Below, piece after piece: positions 1 through 9,718 of a stretch of DNA of 34,271 bases; the first letter of the stretch is position 1; the number at the start of each line of letters is the position of its first letter. The notes beneath the pieces are model-generated. The model saw nothing but the letters and a program-made list of their open reading frames with translations. It was not told the origin of the DNA and ran no database searches. Location of the stretch: NCBI GenBank assembly GCA_903892045.1, contig CAITGX010000179.1, positions 1-34,271 of the forward strand, given 5' to 3'. A program made the position numbers and the translations under genes. This DNA is from an uncultured Planctomycetota bacterium. Lineage in GTDB: Bacteria; Planctomycetota; UBA1135; GCA-002686595.

Positions 1-1200
1 CGCGGCCGCGGGGTGGCGCTGTGTCCACTTGACCGCACGGCGCGCGAAGGTCGGCGGCCGAGCCTCGATGGGACGAAGCGCGAGCACGTGGCCGAGGTCG
101 CGCGCGAGATCGCCCGCGCTCGGGTAGCGACGGGCGGGATCTCGCTCCAACGCCTTGGCGCAGATGACCTCGATGTCTGCGGGCACGCCGCGGTTGCGTG
201 TGCGCAGCGGGGGCGCGTCAGCGTCGAGCACGGCCATGCGCACCGCGTTCTCGCCTGGCTTCACGAACGGGTGGCGCAGCGCGAGCAGCTCGTAGAGCGT
301 GATCCCGAGCGCATACACGTCGGTCGCGGGCATGACCTTGGCACTCTCGCCGCGAAACTGCTCCGGTGCCATGTAGGCGAGCGTGCCGAGCTGGGCGCCG
401 GAGCCCGTGAGCTTCGCGGAGTCCTCGAGCGCCGCCAGTCCGAAATCGCACAGCCGCACGCGGCCATCCGGAGACAGCAGCACGTTGGACGGCTTGATGT
501 CCCGGTGCAGCACTCCGCGCTGATGGGCGTGTTGGAGCGCTTCCGCGAGCGATTGCACCATGCGCACGCAGGTCTCCGTCCAGCCACGCGCGAAGAACTC
601 CTCGTTCCACGGCACGCGCGCGTCGTCGCCATGCAGCCTGCTTGCGAGCAGCGCGCGCACGTCGGCCCCCGACAGCTGCGAGGGCTCGCGTCCCGACAAC
701 GCGCTCACGATCACGTCGAGCGAGCAGCCCTCGACATACTCCATGGCGAGGTAGGGCACTCCGCCGTGCTCGCCGGCCGTGAGCACGCGGACGATGCCCG
801 GATGATCGAGCCGCGCCACCGCCTGCGCCTCGCGCAGGAAGCGTGCGCGCACGTTGCCGAGCACGAGCTGCTCGGCGCGCACGAGCTTGAGCGCGACGCG
901 CCGACCGACGCTCTTCTGCTCGGCGAGGAACACGACGCCCATGCCGCCCTGCCCGAGCCGCTCGAGGATGCGGAAGTCGCCGATCTCGTGGGGCGTCTCG
1001 CCGGCGGACGACGGCGACCACAGCCCGCGCGAGACGAGCGCTTCCACGCGCCGACGCAGCTCGCTCGCGTGCTCGGGAGCGCTCGCGCACAGGTCCGCGA
1101 GCACGCCCGGAGCGCTGGCGGGATCGCTCTCGGTGCGATCGAGGTACGCGAGGACGAGCTCCTCGATCGGATCGTCCTCGTGGGGGCTCACGTCCTTCAT
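1..1200 (-). CDS. Serine/threonine protein kinase, C-terminus truncated by window edge
   Basis: Reverse-strand translation from ATG at 1200 (MKDVSPHEDDPIEELVLAYLDRTES...) contains the glycine loop LGQGGMGVVFLAEQ, catalytic HRDIKPSNVLL, CDFGLA and LAYMAPEQF. Frame stays open to base 1. Not in the supplied ORF track, probably because it has no stop in the window. Confidence 0.93.
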   Translation of the reverse strand, partial: MKDVSPHEDDPIEELVLAYLDRTESDPASAPGVLADLCASAPEHASELRRRVEALVSRGLWSPSSAGETPHEIGDFRILERLGQGGMGVVFLAEQKSVGRRVALKLVRAEQLVLGNVRARFLREAQAVARLDHPGIVRVLTAGEHGGVPYLAMEYVEGCSLDVIVSALSGREPSQLSGADVRALLASRLHGDDARVPWNEEFFARGWTETCVRMVQSLAEALQHAHQRGVLHRDIKPSNVLLSPDGRVRLCDFGLAALEDSAKLTGSGAQLGTLAYMAPEQFRGESAKVMPATDVYALGITLYELLALRHPFVKPGENAVRMAVLDADAPPLRTRNRGVPADIEVICAKALERDPARRYPSAGDLARDLGHVLALRPIEARPPTFARRAVKWTQRHPAAA

Positions 1201-1351
1201 GGTGGGTGCGTCCGATGGTGGGCGAGCGCAGGTCGCTTGCAAGGCGCACGGCAGCGCGCGCCGCGAGCTTCATCGGATCTTCACAATCCTAGCGCGGGGC
1301 ACCGCACTTGGACCGCTTGCTCGAGCACCTCGCGCATCGTACGACGAGCGC

Positions 1352-1897
1352 ATGAATGCACGCCTCCTGCTCCTTGCGCTCGCGCACCTTCCGCTCGTTG
1401 CCTGCCGCGAGGGCGTCGCGCCCGGCTCGCTCGAGGAGCGTCCCACGGCCGAGTCCGACGTCCCGCAGGAGGTGCAGCTCGCCGCGGCGAAGCTGTGTGC
1501 GCGGATGGGCAAGACCAGCGTCCAAGGCTGGGCTTGGGACAGCGAGGACAGGAACTGGGAAGTTGCCGTCGTCGGTCTCGCGCGCGAGGCGGAGCTCGAC
1601 CTGCTGCCCGATGGCTCGTTCTCGGAGCTCGAGCTCGTCTACACGCTCGCCGAGCTCGACGCCGCGCTGCCGGACGTCGCCACGCAGGTCCGCTCGCGTG
1701 TCGGCGAACGCAACGTGAAGATCGAACTCTCGCTGCGGCGCGTCGAGCATCTCGACACGCTTCCCGAGCTCCCCGCCGCGTGGAAGCTCGATGGCGTCGT
1801 GCTCGAGTTCCAGGGCGAGGGCCGCGGCGATCACGAGCTCGACGCGCGCGGTCTGGTGCTCACGCACCCGGTCGACGATCACGACGCCGCGAAGTGA
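1352..1897 (+). CDS. Hypothetical lipoprotein
   Basis: MNARLLLLALAHLPLVAC signal peptide with LVAC lipobox; in-frame part of ORF 854..1897; internal ATG at 1352 fits the secretion signal. Confidence 0.75.
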   Translation: MNARLLLLALAHLPLVACREGVAPGSLEERPTAESDVPQEVQLAAAKLCARMGKTSVQGWAWDSEDRNWEVAVVGLAREAELDLLPDGSFSELELVYTLAELDAALPDVATQVRSRVGERNVKIELSLRRVEHLDTLPELPAAWKLDGVVLEFQGEGRGDHELDARGLVLTHPVDDHDAAK

Positions 1898-1904
1898 CGC
1901 TGCG

Positions 1905-3854
<1,950 letters not shown>

Positions 3855-3964
3855 GGCGGGGCTCCGAGGGGTGCGGCGCACGGGGCGACCGCGCGCGGCG
3901 GGGAACCCTAGCCGCCGAGCGAGCATCTCGCCAGAGCCGCAGGACGGACGTCGTGGCAGCGCGC

Positions 3965-4597
3965 CTAGCCGGTGGCGCGGGGCGGCGAGCCGATGCGGCT
4001 TGCGAGCGCGGACACGGAAAACGCCGTGCCCGCGAGGAAAAAGCCGGGCAGCCAGCCCGCCAGCAAGCTCCCCAGCAGCTGCGCGCCGTCGGCGAAGGCT
4101 TCCTCGGGCGGACTGTCCATGGACTGCCACGCGCCGTATCCCATGTGAGTCCCGAGGAACAACTCGAGCCAGAAGACGAGCACGCCCAGCCCGAGCAGTC
4201 CGTAGCGGACGACCCAGTGACCGAGCCGAGCGGCACATGCACCGGCGACAAGAACCAGCGGCAACCCGTACAGCAGGTGGAGGCAGAATACCTGATGGAA
4301 GGGGAGCGAGCTCTCGCTCGCGGAGGCGTAGAGCGCGCCCACGAGCGCGAGCCCGCAGGTCGCTGCGATCGCTGCGGCGCGCCGCAGCTCGCCCAAGCGC
4401 TCCTCGAGGAGCTCGCTCTCGCAGCGTCGTGCGTGAGCCTCCTCGTCCCCGAAGCGGTGCGCCGCCTCCGCATCGGCCTGCTCGGGCGCGAGCCCCTGCG
4501 CGACCAGCGCCGCGCGGCACTCGTCGCGATGGACGCGGAACTCCTCGCGGATCTCCGTGCAGGCGCGCGGTCCGGCGATCCACCTCACGAGGCCCAT
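3965..4597 (-). CDS. Integral membrane protein with N-terminal HAAS/permease-prefix-like helical segment
   Basis: N-terminus [37 protein letters not shown] resembles the E-x(n)-H-x(n)-G-x-x-x-E-x-A-x(n)-FGD pattern of PadR-associated HAAS / permease-prefix domains, followed by several hydrophobic segments. Overlaps padR by 13 bp. Confidence 0.75.
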   Translation of the reverse strand: MGLVRWIAGPRACTEIREEFRVHRDECRAALVAQGLAPEQADAEAAHRFGDEEAHARRCESELLEERLGELRRAAAIAATCGLALVGALYASASESSLPFHQVFCLHLLYGLPLVLVAGACAARLGHWVVRYGLLGLGVLVFWLELFLGTHMGYGAWQSMDSPPEEAFADGAQLLGSLLAGWLPGFFLAGTAFSVSALASRIGSPPRATG

Positions 4598-4968
4598 GCC
4601 GCGCCTCCGAGGTCGGCGGGAGCCACGCTCGACGCCAGCGCCGTGGTCACGGCACTGGAAACCGCCTTCCAGCGCGCGGTGTCGAGCTCGAGACGTCGGC
4701 GGCCCGCGGTGGTGAGCGAGTAGAAGCGCGCCTTGCGGTTGTTCTCGCTCGTCCCCCAGGTCGCCCGCAGCTGGCGCAGTCGCACGAGGCGGTGCAGGGC
4801 CGGATAGAGCGAGCCTTCCTCGACGAGCAGCGCGCCGGAGCTGCGCTGCTTGATGTCGTGCGAGATTCCGTAGCCGTGGCGCGGCTCCTGCGAGACGCTG
4901 CGCAGGATCAGCAGCTCGAGCGTGCCCGAGGGCAGCTCGTGCGAGTCGCTGGCGGAGTGGATCGGCAT
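4585..4968 (-). CDS. PadR family transcriptional regulator
   Basis: [83 protein letters not shown] is a canonical PadR winged-HTH. Start taken at ATG 4968 (MPIHSASD), preceded by AGGGGAAG; the longer ORF to 5022 begins inside a palindrome. Confidence 0.92.
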   Translation of the reverse strand: MPIHSASDSHELPSGTLELLILRSVSQEPRHGYGISHDIKQRSSGALLVEEGSLYPALHRLVRLRQLRATWGTSENNRKARFYSLTTAGRRRLELDTARWKAVSSAVTTALASSVAPADLGGAAWAS

Positions 4969-4980
4969 GGCGAGCGCTTC

Positions 4981-4997
4981 CCCTTGCGGCGCAAGGG
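4981..4997. promoter_or_regulatory. Palindrome 1 (CCCTTGC-GGC-GCAAGGG), candidate PadR operator
   Basis: Perfect 7-bp arms with 3-nt spacer, 12 bp upstream of the padR ATG; matches palindrome 2 at 15/17 positions. Confidence 0.7.
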
Positions 4998-5013
4998 AAG
5001 TATGGCAGTACCT

Positions 5014-5030
5014 CCCTTGCAACGCAAGGG
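5014..5030. promoter_or_regulatory. Palindrome 2 (CCCTTGC-AAC-GCAAGGG), candidate PadR operator
   Basis: Perfect 7-bp arms with 3-nt spacer; centre is 33 bp from the centre of palindrome 1. Confidence 0.7.
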
Positions 5031-5065
5031 GAAGGGGCGCGACCGTCTGCGCCGGTGAGCGCTGC

Positions 5066-5932
5066 TCAGCGTGGGGCGGAGCGCTCCAGACCCTCGAGCG
5101 CGCCCACGCAGGCGCGTTGGACGCGCTCCGAAACGGCGTCGAATCCGGGGAGCGGCGCGAGGGACGTCTCGTCCATGTAGAGCGCGCGCTGGACCTCGAC
5201 CATCAAGGCGGACACGCGCGGGTCACGCCGGTAGCGGGCGAGAGGAACGAGCGCTCCGGAGAACGGGCGGTCGACCTCGACGGACCAACCGGCGGCCTTG
5301 AACTCCGCGACGAAGGCGTCGCGCAGTGCGGGTGCCGTATGAAAGGAATCGGTCCCGATGCAGATGTCGGGGCGAGGCGCGCTCCGCTCCTCGAACGGCA
5401 AGGGCGCCCGGGGGAAGCTGTGGCAGTCGATCACGAGGCAGCGTCCATGCTCGGCGAGCGCGCGTTCGACGGCCGACGCGAGCCGAGCGTGGTGCGGCAC
5501 ATAGAACTCCGCGAGCAGGCGCGTGCGTGTGCTCGCGTCGAGCGCATGGCGCAGCCGCTCGCCATTCGACGTCCGCTCGTAGATCACGCCGAGTCCTCTG
5601 CGAGCCATGGGCTCACGTTCGTCGTCGACGAAGCGCTCGACGTCCACGACGATCCTGCTCGCCTGCGCGCGAACGCACGCGCACGTCTGGCCAGCGGCGT
5701 ACAGTCGGAAGGTGTGATGGTCCGTGAGCCGTCCGAGCTCGCGCGCAAGCTCGGCATCGTCGACCGCGAACTGCGGTCGCGTCCACTCAGGAATCTCCGT
5801 GGAGTCGTGTGGAACGTGCAGCACGACCCAGTCGGGCAGTGAGTCGGGGGCGGATCGGGAGGTCGACGCGTTGGGGTGGCTCGTGCTCACACGTCCATGT
5901 TCGACCGCGCGCCGGCGTACGGGAGTCGGCAT
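5066..5932 (-). CDS. N-formylglutamate amidohydrolase-like protein
   Basis: WVVLHVPHDSTEIPEW..., LTDHHTFRLY, RIVVDVERF, VIDCHSFPRAPLPFE, RPDICIGTD, VDRPFSGALVPLARYRRDPRVSALMVEVQRALYMDE: N-formylglutamate amidohydrolase family pattern. Occupies the C-terminal end of a mostly spurious 2007-aa ORF; start at ATG 5932 or 5941. Confidence 0.85.
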   Translation of the reverse strand: MPTPVRRRAVEHGRVSTSHPNASTSRSAPDSLPDWVVLHVPHDSTEIPEWTRPQFAVDDAELARELGRLTDHHTFRLYAAGQTCACVRAQASRIVVDVERFVDDEREPMARRGLGVIYERTSNGERLRHALDASTRTRLLAEFYVPHHARLASAVERALAEHGRCLVIDCHSFPRAPLPFEERSAPRPDICIGTDSFHTAPALRDAFVAEFKAAGWSVEVDRPFSGALVPLARYRRDPRVSALMVEVQRALYMDETSLAPLPGFDAVSERVQRACVGALEGLERSAPR

Positions 5933-5964
5933 GTGTGTCATGCCCGACGAACGCAGCGCGACTC

Positions 5965-8058
5965 TCAGCTTTCGACGCGCACGCGCATGTCGACGGCGCA
6001 CAGGCCGTCGGGGAAGGCGAGCGCGGGGTTCAGCTCGAGCTCGGCGATCTCGGGGTGGTCGACCGCGAGCTGGGAGAGGCGCTGGATGAGGTCGACGAGG
6101 GCGGCCTCGTCGATGCCGGCCTGGCCGCGGACGCCGGCGAGGATCGGCCAGCCCTTGATCTCGCGCAGCAGCTCGCGCGCGCGCACGTCGCTCACGGGGC
6201 ACAGCGCGAACGAGACGTCCTTGAGAACCTCGACGTAGATGCCGCCGAGCCCGAACATCAGCACCGGCCCGTAGCTTGGGTCCTGCGTGAAGCCGACCAC
6301 GACCTCGCGACCACCCTTCAGCATCTTCTGGATGTTGACGCCCTCGGCCTCGGGGTGGCGCAGCTTCTCGAACGCCGCGCGCACGGCGGCCTCGTCGGCG
6401 AGGTTCAGGAGCACGCCGCCGACGTCGGACTTGTGGGGGATCGAGGGCGCCGAGAGCTTGGCGACCACCGGATAGCCGACCTTCGCCGCGATCGCGACCG
6501 CTTCCTTCGGCGTGCGCGCGAGGCCGCCGGGAACCGCGGGAATCCCGTAGGCGCGCGCGAGCTCGCGCCGCGCCTTCACTCCCAGCCAGCCGGGCTTGAG
6601 TGCCGCGCGCGCAGCGGCGACGTCGACGCGGAAACGGCGCACCTTGCCTTCGGGGCGCGCGAGGATGCGACGGCGCTCGTCGAGCGCAGCGAGCGCGCGC
6701 ACGGCGGACTCCGGGTAGAGGTACACGGGCACCCAGTCCTGCGCGGCCTCGCTCGAGATCGCGCGCAGCACCTCGTCGCGGGCCATGAAGCAGCCGACGA
6801 CCGGCTTGCGCGAGCCGCGCGCGGACTCGAACACGGCGCGCGCGACCGCGACGGCGTCGTGCGTGATCGGGGGCACGAAGATGACGATCACTTGGTCGAC
6901 GTTCGGGTCGCGCAGCAGCACGGCGAGCGCCTCGCGGTAGTGCTGCTCGGTCGCGCCCGCGACCATGTCGACGGGGTTCTGCACGCTCGCCTCGGGCACG
7001 AGCAGCGCCCGCAGCGCCGCGCGCGTGTCCTCGCCGAGCTGCGCCATCGCGAGGCCCGAGCCGACGATCGCGTCGGTGGCGAGGATCGCGGGACCGCCGG
7101 CGTTCGTGAGCACCGCCGTGTGCGGACCGGCGGGCAGCGGCAGCTTGGAGAGCGCGAGCCCGACGTCGAAGAGCTCCTCGACGGAATTCACGCGCTGCAC
7201 ACCGCATTCCTTGAGCAGCGCGTCGGCCGCGACATCGGCTCCCGCGAGCGAGCCGGTGTGGCTCGAGGCCGCGCGCGCGCCCGCGCTCGAGCGCCCGGCC
7301 TTGACCGTCACGAGCGCCTTCTCGCGGCTCACGCGCCGGGCGGTCGGCACGAACTTGCGCGGATTGCCGAAGCTCTCGAGGTACAGCAGCACGCAGCGGA
7401 TCGAGGCGTCCTCGCTCCAGTATTCGAGCAGGTCGTTCGCGCTGACATCCGCGCGGTTGCCCATCGAGACGAACATCGCCACGCCGAGCGAGAGGTGGTC
7501 GGAGTGAGCGAGGATGGCCTCGCCCATGGCGCCCGACTGCGACACGAACGCCACGGGACCCGACTTCGGAAAGCTGCGCGAGAACGAGGCGTTGAGGCGC
7601 ACGTCGGCTTGCGCGTTCTGGATACCCATGCAGTTGGGGCCGACGAGTCGCATGCCGTGCTTGCGCGCGAGTCGCACCAGCCGCTCCTCGACCGCAGCGC
7701 CCTCGGGGCCGGTCTCCTTGAAGCCGGCGGTGATGATCACGACGGCGCCGACGCCCTTGCGGGCGCAGTCGGCGAGCGCGCGCGGCACGAGCGCCTTGGG
7801 GACGGTCACGATGGCGAGATCGACGGCGTCCGGGATCGCGGCGACGCTCGAGTGGCACTTGATCGAGTGCAGCACGTCGGCGTGCGGGTTGACCGGGAAG
7901 ACCTTGCCCTCGAAGCCGCCCGTGACGAGGTTGTGAAGCACCTGCCAGCCGATCGAGCCGGGGCGGCGCGAGGCGCCGATGACGGCGACGGCGCGCGGAC
8001 GGAAGAGACGGTCGAGATCGCGCGGTGCGCGGCGGGGAGTCGCGAGCTTGCGTGCCAT
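5965..8058 (-). CDS. Acetate/acyl-CoA ligase (ADP-forming), fused alpha-beta type
   Basis: LFRPRAVAVIGASRRPGSIGWQVLHNL (CoA-binding), GPNCMGIQN, ASSHTGSLAGAD (catalytic His region), C-terminal ATP-grasp VGYPVVAKLSAPSIPHKSDVGGVLLNL. Start MARKLATPRRAPRD at 8058. Confidence 0.92.
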   Translation of the reverse strand: MARKLATPRRAPRDLDRLFRPRAVAVIGASRRPGSIGWQVLHNLVTGGFEGKVFPVNPHADVLHSIKCHSSVAAIPDAVDLAIVTVPKALVPRALADCARKGVGAVVIITAGFKETGPEGAAVEERLVRLARKHGMRLVGPNCMGIQNAQADVRLNASFSRSFPKSGPVAFVSQSGAMGEAILAHSDHLSLGVAMFVSMGNRADVSANDLLEYWSEDASIRCVLLYLESFGNPRKFVPTARRVSREKALVTVKAGRSSAGARAASSHTGSLAGADVAADALLKECGVQRVNSVEELFDVGLALSKLPLPAGPHTAVLTNAGGPAILATDAIVGSGLAMAQLGEDTRAALRALLVPEASVQNPVDMVAGATEQHYREALAVLLRDPNVDQVIVIFVPPITHDAVAVARAVFESARGSRKPVVGCFMARDEVLRAISSEAAQDWVPVYLYPESAVRALAALDERRRILARPEGKVRRFRVDVAAARAALKPGWLGVKARRELARAYGIPAVPGGLARTPKEAVAIAAKVGYPVVAKLSAPSIPHKSDVGGVLLNLADEAAVRAAFEKLRHPEAEGVNIQKMLKGGREVVVGFTQDPSYGPVLMFGLGGIYVEVLKDVSFALCPVSDVRARELLREIKGWPILAGVRGQAGIDEAALVDLIQRLSQLAVDHPEIAELELNPALAFPDGLCAVDMRVRVES

Positions 8059-8176
8059 GAAGCTGCTGTTGTAAGTCGCGGGCTCGAAGGAGGACGCACC
8101 GCACAAGAGCGTACGGGTGCGGTATGCTCGTGGAGGCACCTCGCGCGCCCACTCCGACGCCCGCTCCACGACGCAC

Positions 8177-9673
8177 ATGTCCCGCATCGCCTTCGTCCTG
8201 ACGACCTGCCACGAGTTCGAAGGGGTCAAGGTGCTCTCCTCGGTGCTGAAGCAGCACGGGCACCAGACGGATGCCTTCATCACGAGCGAAGAGCGCGACT
8301 ACTACCAGGCCATCGCGGACTTCCGGCCCGACGTGGTCGCGATCTACGCCACGACCGGCCAGCACGAGTGGCCCTACCCGTACATCCGGCGCTGGAAGCA
8401 GCTCAACCCGAAGCTGAAGGTCGTGATGGGGGGGCCGCATCCCAGCCATGACCTCGAGCCGCTCGAGCACGTCGACGTGATCGACGCGACCATCAAGGGC
8501 GAGGCCGAGTACGCGATGCTCGAGCTCGTCGAGGCGTGGGCGAAGGGCGAGAGCATCGAGCTCATCCCGAACGTCGCCTACCGCGGGCCCGGAGGCGTGC
8601 CGGTGCAGAACCCGATCCGGCCGGTGATCCAGGACCTCGACACGCTGCCGTTCCCGGACGTCGACATCTTCTACAAGTACCCGTTCCTGCGCTCGAAGCG
8701 CGTGCTGCAGGTGCACGCGAGCCGCGGCTGCCAGAACTCGTGCACGTACTGCTCGGTCGGCACGATGAAGAAGGACTGGGTCAGCGGGAAGAAGGGCGAG
8801 AAGTTCAACCGCACCAAGTCCGTCGACTACCTGTGCGACGAGATCAACGACGTGCTCGCGCGCTATCCGGGCTTCCGGATGATCAACTTCGGCGACGCGG
8901 CCCTGAACATGTACTCGGGCTGGCTGCAGGAGTTCGCGGAGAAGTGGCCGGTGCGCGTGGGCCTGCCGTTCGCCTGCAACATCAACATCAACTACCTCGA
9001 CGAGGACGACATCATCGCGCTCAAGCGCGCGGGCTGCGTGTCGGTCCAGTTCGGGCTCGAGTCCGGCAGCGAGGACGTGCGGCTCAAGATCTACAAGAAG
9101 GGCTACACCGACGACGTCGTGTTCGGGATCCCGCCGCTCCTGCGCAAGCACAAGCTCACGTTTCGCACGAACAACATCATGGGCTCGCCGGCGGAGACGC
9201 TCGACGACATGTTCGAGACCGTGCGCGTGAACAAGAAGATCCAGCCCAACGGCTGCACCGTGCTGATCTACCGCTCGTTCCGCTCGACGGTGCTCGGCAA
9301 GGAAGACTTCGAGCTCGGCCGTCTCGACGAGGGCAAGGACATCGGGCCGTCGATCCAGCACGACTCGAACATGATCCGCGAGGACGTGCGCGAGGTCGTC
9401 AACCTCCAGAAGCTCTTCAACGTCGCCGTCTACGTGCCCTTCGGCATGCCGCTCGTGCGGGCGCTGATCCGCCTGCCGCGCAACCGGGTGTTCGAGGTCA
9501 CCCAGCTCTCGTTCCTGTGGTACCAGCACGCGGTCGTGTCGGGCTATGGCATGCTCGACGACTTCCTGCTGGGCCTGAAGAACCTGCGCAATATCTTCCA
9601 GCCGACCCGCCGCAAGCCCGCCGGACGCAGCCTCGCGGCGCGCATGGAGACGGGCGTCGAGACCACCGTCTAG
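8177..9673 (+). CDS. B12-binding-type radical SAM protein
   Basis: N-terminal Rossmann-like segment (MSRIAFVLTTCHEFEGVKVLSSVLKQHGHQTDAF...KVVMGGPHPS) followed by RGCQNSCTYCSVG (CxxxCxxC [4Fe-4S]-SAM motif) and FGLESGSEDV. Confidence 0.9.
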   Translation: MSRIAFVLTTCHEFEGVKVLSSVLKQHGHQTDAFITSEERDYYQAIADFRPDVVAIYATTGQHEWPYPYIRRWKQLNPKLKVVMGGPHPSHDLEPLEHVDVIDATIKGEAEYAMLELVEAWAKGESIELIPNVAYRGPGGVPVQNPIRPVIQDLDTLPFPDVDIFYKYPFLRSKRVLQVHASRGCQNSCTYCSVGTMKKDWVSGKKGEKFNRTKSVDYLCDEINDVLARYPGFRMINFGDAALNMYSGWLQEFAEKWPVRVGLPFACNININYLDEDDIIALKRAGCVSVQFGLESGSEDVRLKIYKKGYTDDVVFGIPPLLRKHKLTFRTNNIMGSPAETLDDMFETVRVNKKIQPNGCTVLIYRSFRSTVLGKEDFELGRLDEGKDIGPSIQHDSNMIREDVREVVNLQKLFNVAVYVPFGMPLVRALIRLPRNRVFEVTQLSFLWYQHAVVSGYGMLDDFLLGLKNLRNIFQPTRRKPAGRSLAARMETGVETTV

Positions 9674-9718
9674 GCGCCCGCCCCCGCTTTCGGCGGAGCG
9701 TGCTAGACTTCGACTGAC

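Noticed and set aside
4969-5022. Extended PadR N-terminus (MQGRYCHTSLAPQGEALA...)
   Set aside because: The extra codons translate the palindromic operator region; ATG 4968 with an SD-like AGGGGAAG is more likely.
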